Assembly (NCBI GenBank): GCA_030917225.1
Contig: JAUPVD010000278.1
Coordinates: 1 to 11,020 of the forward strand
From: Pseudomonadota bacterium
Lineage (GTDB): Bacteria > Pseudomonadota > Gammaproteobacteria > Burkholderiales > Rhodocyclaceae
Length of the DNA stretch: 11,020 nucleotides
Direction: 5' to 3'
The translations under genes were made by a program, and so were the position numbers. How positions within the stretch are numbered: position 1 is the stretch's first letter; every line of letters begins with the position of its first letter. Of the stretch, positions 1 through 6,544 are shown piece by piece. Under the pieces are notes generated by a model. The model did no database searches, was not told the DNA's origin, and was given only the letters and a program-made list of their open reading frames with translations.

Positions 1-1
1 G

Positions 2-667
2 GTGCTGGCAGCGCTGGCGGACGAATTGAAAACGCTGGGCGGTGACGCAGCCGTCTACGTTCTGGATGTGACGGATACGGTGGCGCTGGATGCCGCTGCC
101 CGGGATTTCATGACGCGCTTTGGTGCACCTGACATCGTCATCGCCAATGCCGGCGTTTCTGCCGGCACCCTGACAGAACACGCGGAGGATATGGCCGTGT
201 TCCGCCGTGTCGTTGATACCAATGTGTTCGGCATGGTCGCCACCTTTGCCCCCTTCATCGCCCCGATGCTTGCGACGGCAAACGTTCGTGAACGGCGGCT
301 GGTCGGCATCGCGTCGGTTGCCGGCATCCGTGGTTTGCCGGGTGCCGAAGCCTACAGTGCATCGAAGGCAGCCGTAATCAGTTACCTCGAAAGTCTGCGT
401 CTTGAACTGGCCCCGGCCGGCTTGCGCGTGGTGACCATTGCTCCCGGCTACATCGATACGCCGATGACCGAGATCAACCCGTATCCCATGCCCTTCATCC
501 TGCCTGCCGACGAGGCTGCTCGCCGTTTTGCTGCCGCCATCCGGCGCGGCACCAGTTACACGGTCATCCCCTGGCAGATGGGTGTGGTTGCCAAGCTGCT
601 GCGCCTCTTGCCCAATTGGCTTTATGACCGTTTGTTCGTCGGCGCGCCGCGCAAGCCCCGGCTATAA
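2..667 (+). CDS. SDR-family oxidoreductase, 5' end missing
   Basis: Short-chain dehydrogenase/reductase, NAD(P)-dependent and probably cytosolic; the substrate cannot be told. The reading frame is open to the left edge, and the glycine-rich TGxxxGxG cofactor motif that begins this family is absent, so about 30-40 residues lie outside the window. Within the visible 221 residues are the family's NAG motif (IANAG, about residues 47-51), the catalytic Ser (S105 in GIASVAG) and the YxxxK pair (Y118, K122 in AYSASK). Ser-Tyr spacing is 13 residues, as expected. The PGYIDTPM stretch after the active site is the usual SDR 'PG' segment, and the C-terminal tail is basic. The GTG at base 2 is only the first possible start codon inside the window and is unlikely to be the true start. 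The gene ends 33 bases before the SCO-family gene on the same strand, so the two may be cotranscribed. Confidence 0.9.
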   Translation: MLAALADELKTLGGDAAVYVLDVTDTVALDAAARDFMTRFGAPDIVIANAGVSAGTLTEHAEDMAVFRRVVDTNVFGMVATFAPFIAPMLATANVRERRLVGIASVAGIRGLPGAEAYSASKAAVISYLESLRLELAPAGLRVVTIAPGYIDTPMTEINPYPMPFILPADEAARRFAAAIRRGTSYTVIPWQMGVVAKLLRLLPNWLYDRLFVGAPRKPRL

Positions 668-668
668 T
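663..668 (+). promoter_or_regulatory. Possible -10 hexamer (TATAAT) before the SCO gene
   Basis: A perfect TATAAT overlaps the TAA stop codon of the SDR gene and lies 32 bases before the SCO-family ATG, which would give a leader of about 25 bases. No convincing -35 hexamer sits 16-18 bases upstream (that stretch is GC-rich) and there is no TGn extended -10. It may therefore be a chance consequence of the ...CTATAA stop context. Low confidence. Confidence 0.3.
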
Positions 669-700
669 CGCCGCCGACCCGATTTCCGGAGTATCCGCTG

Positions 701-1555
701 ATGAAACGCCTCGTTCTGCTGCTTCTGCTTCCCCTGGCCTTCACGATGCCCTCCCTTGCCTTGGCGGAAGATGCCGCTGGCCCGGCGGCGATCGACAAGC
801 TCGGCCGCCTGAATGGCCAGGCACTCGCTTGCCGTTACGTGGACGTGTCGTCGCGTGCGAAGAATGCGCTGGTAACCCACGCGCCGAAGACCCGGCAGTC
901 GGGTGAGGCATTCGAGGCGGCAACCAACAAGGCCTTCCTGTCGCCGGCTTCCTGCCGGGACAAACAGCGCCTGGCGACGGAAGTCGATGCAGCCATCATC
1001 GATTTGCGACTGGCTTTCCCGAGCGTGCGTCACGAGACGGGTACGGCGCCGGTGGCTGCCGAAATCGCAACGCGCTACATGCTGCAGGACACCAGCGGCC
1101 GTGCGGTATCGAACCAGGATTTTCGTGGCCGTTTCCAGCTGCTGACTTTTGGCTACACCTCGTGCCCCGATGTCTGCCCGACAACGCTCTCGGAGATGGC
1201 GGCGGTGATGAAGGCGTTGGGTGAGGATGCCAAGAAGCTGCAGCCGATCTTCATCACGGTTGATCCGGAGCGCGACAGTGCCGAGGTGCTGAAGAGCTAT
1301 ACCGGTTTCTTCGACGCCCGCATCATTGGCCTGACCGGCTCACCGGAACTGATCCGCAAGACGGCCGACAACTTCAAGGTTCGCTTCGAGAAAGTGCAGG
1401 AACCGGGCTCGCCGCCGGAGCGCTATGTCGTCGATCATTCGGCCGGGATGTTCCTGCTCGGGCCGGACGGGCGCTTTCTGGCCAAGTTCGCCTATGCCAT
1501 GCCGGTGCCGGAATTGACCCGACGGATCAGCGACTATCTGAAGGGTGCGCCCTGA
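701..1555 (+). CDS. SCO1/SenC-family copper protein with extra N-terminal domain
   Basis: Periplasmic thioredoxin-fold protein of the SCO1/SenC/PrrC family. Family members deliver copper to, or reduce the CuA site cysteines of, cytochrome oxidases; some have redox or copper-stress roles. The 284-residue product begins with a clear signal peptide (MKRLVLLLLLPLAFTMP..., cleavage near ALAED, about residue 22). The SCO domain covers about residues 110-280, with the copper-binding CxxxC (C155 and C159 in TSCPDVCPTT) and the distal His ligand (H246 in VVDHSAGMF), followed by LLGPDGRF. Between the signal peptide and the SCO fold lies an unusual segment of about 80 residues (about 25-105) with two cysteines (C44, C85), so the protein is longer than a typical bacterial SCO of about 200 residues. 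The ATG at 701 has GGAG at 688-691, 9 bases upstream. No oxidase gene is visible nearby, so the target enzyme is unknown. Confidence 0.92.
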   Translation: MKRLVLLLLLPLAFTMPSLALAEDAAGPAAIDKLGRLNGQALACRYVDVSSRAKNALVTHAPKTRQSGEAFEAATNKAFLSPASCRDKQRLATEVDAAIIDLRLAFPSVRHETGTAPVAAEIATRYMLQDTSGRAVSNQDFRGRFQLLTFGYTSCPDVCPTTLSEMAAVMKALGEDAKKLQPIFITVDPERDSAEVLKSYTGFFDARIIGLTGSPELIRKTADNFKVRFEKVQEPGSPPERYVVDHSAGMFLLGPDGRFLAKFAYAMPVPELTRRISDYLKGAP

Positions 1556-1569
1556 AAGCTTGACTCAGG

Positions 1570-1614
1570 CTGCGTCAGGCCGATCAGGCCGATCAGGCCG
1601 ATAGGGTGACGCAG
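1570..1614. terminator. Possible hairpin between convergent genes
   Basis: Between the convergent SCO and response-regulator genes, CTGCGTCA (1570-1577) is complementary to TGACGCAG (1607-1614). This gives an 8-base-pair stem with a 29-base loop made of 9-base repeats. The right arm lies inside the end of the response-regulator coding sequence. There is no T-run on either strand, so this is not a standard intrinsic terminator. Termination here is speculation. Confidence 0.25.
1572..1607. repeat. Degenerate 9-base tandem repeat over a stop codon
   Basis: Four consecutive 9-base units: GCGTCAGGC (1572-1580), CGATCAGGC (1581-1589), CGATCAGGC (1590-1598) and CGATAGGGT (1599-1607). The two central units are identical and the outer ones diverged. 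Read on the minus strand, the array spans the end of the response-regulator gene. Because the period is three codons, it puts three TGA stop codons in the same frame (1593-1595, 1584-1586, 1575-1577). It looks like local duplication of the last codons (Ser-Ala-stop). Confidence 0.7.
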
Positions 1615-2492
1615 GCCACGACCGTGCTGCCGCTACCCTGATACTCGATGTTGCAGAAGCTGGAACGGTGGGCCATGGCGATGCCGCGACCATTCGGATC
1701 GAAGATGCGCGAGGGGTCGAAGTCAAGGTAGCGCTGCCAGTCGAAGCCGTTGCCTTCGTCGGCGATGGTGAAGCACATTCTGTCGGCAAGACGCTCGAAA
1801 CGCACCCGGGCCACCCGGTTGCGAAATTGCGGCAGTTCCAGGCGACGATTGACCTCCGCCTGCCAGTCGTTCTCCATGAGCAGCAGCGTCTTTTCGCGAT
1901 AGGTGATGCCCAGATTGCCGTGCTCGACGGCGTTGATCATCAGCTCGGTCAGGCCGAACAGCACGCCCTGCGGGTTCGGGCAGAAGTCGGCGAGCAGTTG
2001 CGCCAGCTCGCTGGCCTCCTCCAGCGTGCGGAAACGGAACTCCACCACCGATAGCTGCTGGAATGCTTTCTCCAGGCATTCGGCGCGCGAGCGTGCGCTG
2101 CGCAGTGCATGGCGATCACCGATGGCGGCACGCACCACGGCGCACAGCGTCTCCGGTTCGTAGGGCTTGGTCAGGTAATAGTAGGCGCCGGCAGCCAGGC
2201 CTTCGCGCACCTGCTCGGGAGCTGCCGCCGCCGTCTGCATGATGACCGGGACATCGGCAAAGCGTGCGTCGGCCTTCATGCGGTTGAGAAGTGCCATGCC
2301 ATCGAGCACCGGCATCATGCGATCGAGAATCACCAGGTCGTAAGCCGGTCTGGCGCTTTCCAGCGCGGTCCAGGCGCATTCGCCATCCTGTGCTGTATCG
2401 AGCGTGTAGTTCTGCTCCTCGCACAGGTATTCCTCGATGATGGCGAGGTTCAGCGGTTCGTCGTCCACGGCAAGAATTCGGGTCTGGGTCAT
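1593..2492 (-). CDS. Response regulator with RsbW-like ATPase output domain
   Basis: Cytosolic 299-residue regulator. Residues about 5-122 form a receiver domain: acidic pair D10/D11, phosphoacceptor D57 (VILDRMMP), switch Thr T87 and K109 (YLTKPY). After a linker, residues about 150-297 form a GHKL/Bergerat ATPase domain with N-box E183/N187 (ELMINAVEHGN), G1 box DEGNGF (245-250) and a second glycine box NGRGIAMAH (267-275). There is no phosphoacceptor His, so this is not a kinase of the HisKA type. The domain resembles the anti-sigma/partner-switch kinases RsbW and SpoIIAB. No DNA-binding domain is present. The ATG overlaps the stop of the histidine-kinase gene (ATGA at 2489-2492), so it is translationally coupled to its likely phosphodonor. 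The output partner, for example an anti-sigma antagonist or a sigma factor, is not in the window. The gene ends in a 9-base repeat with three in-frame stops. Confidence 0.9.
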   Translation of the reverse strand: MTQTRILAVDDEPLNLAIIEEYLCEEQNYTLDTAQDGECAWTALESARPAYDLVILDRMMPVLDGMALLNRMKADARFADVPVIMQTAAAAPEQVREGLAAGAYYYLTKPYEPETLCAVVRAAIGDRHALRSARSRAECLEKAFQQLSVVEFRFRTLEEASELAQLLADFCPNPQGVLFGLTELMINAVEHGNLGITYREKTLLLMENDWQAEVNRRLELPQFRNRVARVRFERLADRMCFTIADEGNGFDWQRYLDFDPSRIFDPNGRGIAMAHRSSFCNIEYQGSGSTVVACVTLSA

Positions 2493-4576
2493 GGTGCCCT
2501 TTCGGTATCGATATCGTTCGCGTCCAGCGGCAGCTTCACCTCGAAGCAGGCCCCGCCGGATGGCTGGTTGTTGGCGCTTATGCTACCGCAATGCGCCTCG
2601 ACAATCTCGTGACAGATGGCCAGCCCGAGGCCGGTTCCACCGGCACCCGAACGGGTGCTGGAACTCTGCACGAATTTTTCGAAGATGGCATCTTCTTCGC
2701 CCGGAGGAATGCCGACGCCGCTATCGCATACCGAGATGCACATTGCTGGTTTCGGCAATCCGTCGCGACTCAGGGTGGCCGCGTGCCAACGGATGGTCAC
2801 GCTGGTGTTCTCGGCGGTGAACTTGATGGCGTTGCCGATCAGGTTGTTCAGCACCTGCATCAGACGCTCACGGTCGGCAGGAACCAGTGCAGGGTCGGGG
2901 CCCTCCACCAGCAGGCTGACCTTGCGGCTGGCAGCAAGGGCCGAAAGGCTGGCGACCGATTCGCTGGCAACCGCCGCGACATTGGTCTCGGTGATGGCCA
3001 TTGGCATGCGGCCGGCTTCCAGCTTGGAGAGGTCGAGCAGATCGTTGAGCAGCCCGAGCAGGCGCTTGCCGCTGTCGTGTATATGCGAAAAATACTCTTG
3101 CAGCTTGGCCGGGGTGGTCGAGTTGGCGCGGGTTTGACCAAGCCGAGCGAAGGAAAGCACGCCGTGCATCGGGGTGCGCAGTTCGTGCGACATGTTGGCC
3201 AGAAACTCGGATTTGGCACGGTTTGCACGTTCGGCCTCTTCCTTGGCCAGTTGCAGGTCGGCGGTCCGGGCGCTGATGAGTTCCTGCAGGTGGTCCTGAT
3301 GCTGGCGCAGTTCGAGCTCGTATTCCTTCTCCTGCGTGATATCCCAGTGCGTACCGACGACGCCGACAGGTTTGCCGGCGAGGTCGGCTTCGATGACCGC
3401 ATAGGCGCGGAAGAAGCGGCGCGATCCATCCGGCAGGCGGGCCGGGAAATCCATGTGGCGCGAACCTTTGCCGTCCCAGACTTCGGCAATCTGGTTGATG
3501 GCCTGCTGCGCGATGGCGGTTTCCATGCTCATGGCCCAGACCTTGTAGGGGTTTGGCTCGGCCTCGCGGCTGGAATGGTATTGGCTGTAGATTAAGTCGT
3601 CCCAGTACAGGCGTTCATCCTCGGCCACCCAGCGCCAGATGCCGATGCCGGCACCCTCGGTGGCGATGCTCAGCTGGCGGCTGAGAACGGCCATCCGCTC
3701 CTGTGCCTCTTTCCGTCGCGTGATGTCGCGGCCGGTGCCGCGATAGCCAAGGAACTCTCCCTCCGGAGAAAAACGTGGACGGCCGGAGATGCTGAACCAG
3801 CGCACTTCGCCCTGGTTGTCGCGAATGCGGTATTCGAAACTGCTGAATGGCCGGCGGGCATCCAGGTCGGCCTGGTGCCGTTGCCGATCATCGTCCGAAA
3901 TGATGATCGGCAGTTGCCAGCGGGTCGATCCGATAATCGTTGTCGGCACAAAGTTTTGCTTGTCACCGAGCGTGGTGTGTTCGGTGAAGCGCAGTTGTGC
4001 GTCCTGCTCCCAGATCCAGTCAGAACCGATGCCCGCCAGTTCACGGAAGCGTCTTTCACTTTCCTCGAGGGCCGTGTTGGCGCGGCGGATGCTGGCCAGT
4101 TGCAGTCGATAGAGCGGGTAGAAAAGCCCCAGTCCGAGCAGGCCGCTGGCCAGGGATATCCACAGCGTGTCGATCAACGATGCACGCAGCGAACCTTCGA
4201 CCGTAACACTGCCGACGGCCATGCCGGATTCCATGAAGTCGGCTGTGGCCGAGAGTGTCGGCCACTCCTGAATCGGGCCGAGGGAGGCCAGAACCTTGTT
4301 GCTGGTGTCCTGAATGAGCGAGCGGTGTGAAAAATGACGGACGTCGATGATGGCAGTGGCCAGACGTTCAGTGTCGTAGCCCCAGAGTTTGGGATTGCGG
4401 GCGACCGTTCGGGCAATCAGCGAGGACTGGGCGCGCGCCTCGGTTTCCAGGCTTTCGTTGATGCGTGCCTGCTCCATCAGGAGATACGTGATCGGCGGGA
4501 TCGCGGCGAGCACGAAGGCCGCGAACAGCCCCATGCGCAGCGCGGGGCGGGTGAGCCGGGCGACGGTTTTCGCCAT
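2489..4576 (-). CDS. Membrane PAS-PAS sensor histidine kinase
   Basis: Inner-membrane sensor kinase, 695 residues. A first membrane helix (about residues 13-34) and a second (about 134-157) enclose a periplasmic sensor region of about 100 residues with no family I can name. Two PAS domains with PAC-type tails follow, about 175-295 (ending GTGRDITRRKEAQ) and about 305-420 (ending GTHWDITQEKEYE), then a coiled-coil linker (about 420-455). The HisKA domain has phosphoacceptor H464 (MSHELRTPMHG). The HATPase_c domain (about 565-685) has N-box N578/N582, G1 DSGVGIP (618-624) and G2 GTGLGLAI (647-654). There is no attached receiver; the response regulator encoded next (4-base overlap) is the evident partner. 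The ATG shares one base with the stop of the upstream binding-protein gene (TGATG), and AGGAG lies 8 bases before it. The overlaps point to one operon in which the periplasmic binding protein may supply the signal; that link is inference. Confidence 0.95.
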   Translation of the reverse strand: MAKTVARLTRPALRMGLFAAFVLAAIPPITYLLMEQARINESLETEARAQSSLIARTVARNPKLWGYDTERLATAIIDVRHFSHRSLIQDTSNKVLASLGPIQEWPTLSATADFMESGMAVGSVTVEGSLRASLIDTLWISLASGLLGLGLFYPLYRLQLASIRRANTALEESERRFRELAGIGSDWIWEQDAQLRFTEHTTLGDKQNFVPTTIIGSTRWQLPIIISDDDRQRHQADLDARRPFSSFEYRIRDNQGEVRWFSISGRPRFSPEGEFLGYRGTGRDITRRKEAQERMAVLSRQLSIATEGAGIGIWRWVAEDERLYWDDLIYSQYHSSREAEPNPYKVWAMSMETAIAQQAINQIAEVWDGKGSRHMDFPARLPDGSRRFFRAYAVIEADLAGKPVGVVGTHWDITQEKEYELELRQHQDHLQELISARTADLQLAKEEAERANRAKSEFLANMSHELRTPMHGVLSFARLGQTRANSTTPAKLQEYFSHIHDSGKRLLGLLNDLLDLSKLEAGRMPMAITETNVAAVASESVASLSALAASRKVSLLVEGPDPALVPADRERLMQVLNNLIGNAIKFTAENTSVTIRWHAATLSRDGLPKPAMCISVCDSGVGIPPGEEDAIFEKFVQSSSTRSGAGGTGLGLAICHEIVEAHCGSISANNQPSGGACFEVKLPLDANDIDTERAP

Positions 4577-5382
4577 CAGCGGACTCCTGGCTGGTGACCC
4601 AGTTGCAGCAGCAGCTTGCGCGCGGGCGCCGACTGCAGGACGGAAACAAAGTCGGCAGTGGCGGCATCCTGCTGCACACGGGTATTGAGGAACAGCGACT
4701 TGGCCAGCGGGTAGATGCCTGTCGAGAGCATTTCGACGGAAGGTTGCGTGCCATCCAGTGTGTGGATGGTCAGCGGCTGTTCGAGCAGGCGGATCAGGCC
4801 GAGCGTGGTCAGCCCGAGCGAACCGGGTAGTTTGGCGATCAGTTCGATGGCGTCCAGGTCGTTTTCGCCAACGGGTCCGGCCTTGCGTTTGAGGGCCTCA
4901 TCGACTGCGGCGCTTATTTCAGGACCCAGCTGACGCAGCGTCAGCGTGTCGCTTTCGAAGGGGCTGCGCAGGACAAGGCGGATCGGTTCGCCGTCCGGCC
5001 ATTTCTGGCGCTTGCCGGCGTAGATGTCGGCGATTTCCCGGCGACTGAAATTCACTGGCTTCTGCTGGCTGCCGCTGGCGAATACCAGTGGTGAGCGAGC
5101 GTACTCGAGTGTTGTGAAACGGCCTTCCTCATCACGCGGTGGTCGGCCCGATATGGCGATATCGATGCGGCCAGCGGCCAGCGCGCGCAAGCCGCCGCTG
5201 GAACCGAGTGTCGGCTGGATGATGTCGAAGGTCGTGCCGGGGTGGGTTTTCTGATAGGTCTCGGCGAGCACCTTCAACAGCGTGGTACCGGAGCCCGTTC
5301 CACCGATACGCAAGGGTTCGGCTGCCATGAGCGGCGGCGCGATCAGAAGAGCAGCGATTGCCAGCAGGTGTCGGAATTGCAT
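4576..5382 (-). CDS. PstS-like periplasmic substrate-binding protein
   Basis: Periplasmic solute-binding protein of the PBP-like/PstS type, 268 residues. The signal peptide is MQFRHLLAIAALLIAPPLMA, with cleavage near residue 21. The mature start LRIGGTGSGTTLLKVL and the later GSSGGLRALAAGRIDIAIS match the two anion-binding loops of PstS-like proteins (Gly/Ser/Thr-rich turns). The ligand is probably an oxyanion, but phosphate is not proven. No permease or ATPase genes (pstCAB) are adjacent; the gene is joined to a histidine-kinase gene by a TGATG overlap, which suggests sensing rather than transport. Start choice: ATG at 5382 has AAGGG 8 bases upstream. An in-frame ATG at 5409 (277 residues) has no ribosome binding site and would lie only about 6 bases from the transcription start predicted from the -10 at 5422-5427. 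The frame stays open further upstream into the divergent ubiU gene, but without signal-peptide logic. Confidence 0.87.
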   Translation of the reverse strand: MQFRHLLAIAALLIAPPLMAAEPLRIGGTGSGTTLLKVLAETYQKTHPGTTFDIIQPTLGSSGGLRALAAGRIDIAISGRPPRDEEGRFTTLEYARSPLVFASGSQQKPVNFSRREIADIYAGKRQKWPDGEPIRLVLRSPFESDTLTLRQLGPEISAAVDEALKRKAGPVGENDLDAIELIAKLPGSLGLTTLGLIRLLEQPLTIHTLDGTQPSVEMLSTGIYPLAKSLFLNTRVQQDAATADFVSVLQSAPARKLLLQLGHQPGVR

Positions 5383-5421
5383 GCGCCAGACCCTTTGCGT
5401 GGTGTTCATGGCCGAAACGCC

Positions 5422-5451
5422 AGTATATATGCGGATGTCCTCGGCTGTTAG
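5422..5451 (-). promoter_or_regulatory. Predicted promoter of the binding protein-kinase-regulator operon
   Basis: Read on the minus strand: -10 TATACT (5427-5422, five of six consensus bases) and a weaker -35 CTAACA (5451-5446, four of six) with an 18-base spacer. Transcription would start near 5415, giving a leader of about 33 bases to the ATG at 5382. The FNR box at 5455-5468 lies just upstream of the -35, centred about 46 bases before this start. That is not a classical FNR activation distance, so any effect on this promoter is uncertain. Confidence 0.5.
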
Positions 5452-5454
5452 CGT

Positions 5455-5468
5455 TTGACGCACATCAA
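5455..5468 (+). promoter_or_regulatory. FNR/ANR-type binding site upstream of ubiUVT
   Basis: TTGACGCACATCAA matches the FNR/ANR consensus TTGAT-N4-ATCAA at 9 of 10 defined bases; only the fifth base differs (C for T). The palindrome centre is at 5461.5, exactly 41.5 bases before a transcription start at 5503, the start expected from the TACACT -10 at 5491-5496. That is the canonical class II FNR activation position. FNR is an oxygen-labile [4Fe-4S] regulator active without oxygen, which fits the anaerobic role of the downstream genes and the FNR control reported for E. coli ubiUV. Confidence 0.8.
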
Positions 5469-5490
5469 GGGTGAAAAAAAGCCCGGCAGA

Positions 5491-5496
5491 TACACT
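5491..5496 (+). promoter_or_regulatory. -10 element of the ubiUVT promoter
   Basis: TACACT (four of six bases of TATAAT) sits at -12 to -7 relative to a start at 5503, the spacing expected when FNR bound at 5455-5468 replaces the -35 contact. No good -35 lies 16-18 bases upstream, consistent with activator dependence. The resulting leader is about 24 bases and contains no strong Shine-Dalgarno sequence. Confidence 0.6.
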
Positions 5497-5526
5497 GGGC
5501 GTCCCCCGGATACCTACTCTTTCGCC

Positions 5527-6540
5527 ATGGATCGCTCCGCCTTGCCGGATCTCGTCTGCCCCGCTGGTAGTTTGCCGGCGCTGAAAACCGCAGTCGATAA
5601 CGGTGCCGATGCCGTTTATCTCGGTTTCAAAAACGATACCAACGCCCGCAATTTTGCCGGGCTCAACTTCGACCAGAAAACCATGGTTGAGGGTATCCGT
5701 TACGCCCATGGCAAGGGTTGCGAGGTGTTGATGGCGATCAATACCTTCCCGCAGCCGGGGCGTACTGCCGACTGGCGGGCGGCAGTGGACGCCGCTGCCG
5801 ACATGGGAGTGGATGCGATCATCCTCGCCGACGTCGGCCTGCTCGACTACGCTCGCAACCGTCACCCGAACCAGCGCCTGCACCTTTCGGTACAGGGTTC
5901 GGCGACCAGCTACGAGGCGATCAACTTTGCCCACCGCGAGTTCGGCGTGCGCCGCGCCGTGCTGCCGCGTGTGCTGACGCTGGCCCAGGTCGAACATGTG
6001 ATCAAGAACACGCCAGTCGAGATCGAGGTCTTCGGCTTCGGCAGCCTGTGCGTCATGAACGAGGGCCGCTGCTGGCTTTCTTCTTATGCCTGCGGTGAAT
6101 CACCGAATACAGTGGGCGCTTGCTCGCCGGCCAAATACGTCAAGTGGGACAAAAAGCCCGGCGAGATGGAGACGCGGCTGAACGGCATCCTGATCGATCG
6201 TTTTGCCGACAACGAACCGGCTGGCTACCCGACTCTGTGCAAGGGCCGCTTTGACGTGCAGGGCGAAACCTATTACGCGCTTGAGGAACCAACCAGCCTG
6301 AACGTGCTGGAGATTCTGCCCGAGATCGTCAAGATCGGCGTCAAGGCGATCAAGGTTGAAGGTCGACAGCGCAGCCCGGCCTACGTGACGCAGGTCACCC
6401 GCACACTGCGTGCCGCACTGGATGCGCTGGCCAACGAGAGTGAGCGCTACCACGTCAAACCGACCTGGCAGGCCGAATTGTCCAAGGTGTCGGAAGGCAA
6501 TCAGGCGACGCTCGGCGCCTACAACCGGCCGTGGAGGTAA
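5527..6540 (+). CDS. ubiU: UbiU, O2-independent ubiquinone hydroxylation subunit (U32 family)
   Basis: UbiU (formerly YhbU), a U32 'peptidase'-family protein that with UbiV carries out oxygen-independent hydroxylation of ubiquinone precursors, so ubiquinone can be made anaerobically. It is cytosolic and binds a [4Fe-4S] cluster. The 337-residue product follows the E. coli protein closely along its length (e.g. [43 protein letters not shown]). The four cluster cysteines are present at C175, C182, C199 and C238, each six residues beyond the recalled E. coli positions 169/176/193/232, matching a six-residue longer N-terminus. Start: ATG at 5527 gives the family N-terminus; the frame is open upstream to 5455, but that part overlaps the FNR promoter. 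There is no strong ribosome binding site. It is the first gene of ubiUVT and is followed after 4 bases by ubiV. Confidence 0.97.
   Translation: MDRSALPDLVCPAGSLPALKTAVDNGADAVYLGFKNDTNARNFAGLNFDQKTMVEGIRYAHGKGCEVLMAINTFPQPGRTADWRAAVDAAADMGVDAIILADVGLLDYARNRHPNQRLHLSVQGSATSYEAINFAHREFGVRRAVLPRVLTLAQVEHVIKNTPVEIEVFGFGSLCVMNEGRCWLSSYACGESPNTVGACSPAKYVKWDKKPGEMETRLNGILIDRFADNEPAGYPTLCKGRFDVQGETYYALEEPTSLNVLEILPEIVKIGVKAIKVEGRQRSPAYVTQVTRTLRAALDALANESERYHVKPTWQAELSKVSEGNQATLGAYNRPWR
6533..6537 (+). promoter_or_regulatory. Ribosome binding site of ubiV inside the ubiU end
   Basis: GGAGG lies in the last codons of ubiU, immediately before its TAA, 7 bases before the ubiV ATG at 6545. This placement fixes the ubiV start and implies translational coupling. 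Confidence 0.8.
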
Positions 6541-6544
6541 GGGA

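Noticed and set aside
2591..3595. Long plus-strand open frame (334 codons) opposite the histidine kinase
   Set aside because: Shadow of a GC-rich gene with complete PAS, HisKA and HATPase domains on the other strand; the product has no recognisable domain or ribosome binding site.
4576..5382. Calling the binding protein PstS of a phosphate transporter
   Set aside because: The anion-loop motifs fit the PstS-like fold, but no pstCAB genes or Pho box are visible and the gene is coupled to a kinase; the ligand is left open.
5455..5460. TTGACG as a sigma-70 -35 for ubiUVT
   Set aside because: The distance to the only reasonable -10 (5491) is 30 bases; the hexamer is better explained as the left half of the FNR box.
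5383..5997. N-terminal extension of the PstS-like open frame running antisense through ubiU
   Set aside because: It has no family features, is antisense to strongly conserved ubiU codons and would bury the signal peptide in mid-protein; the real start is at 5382 (or 5409).
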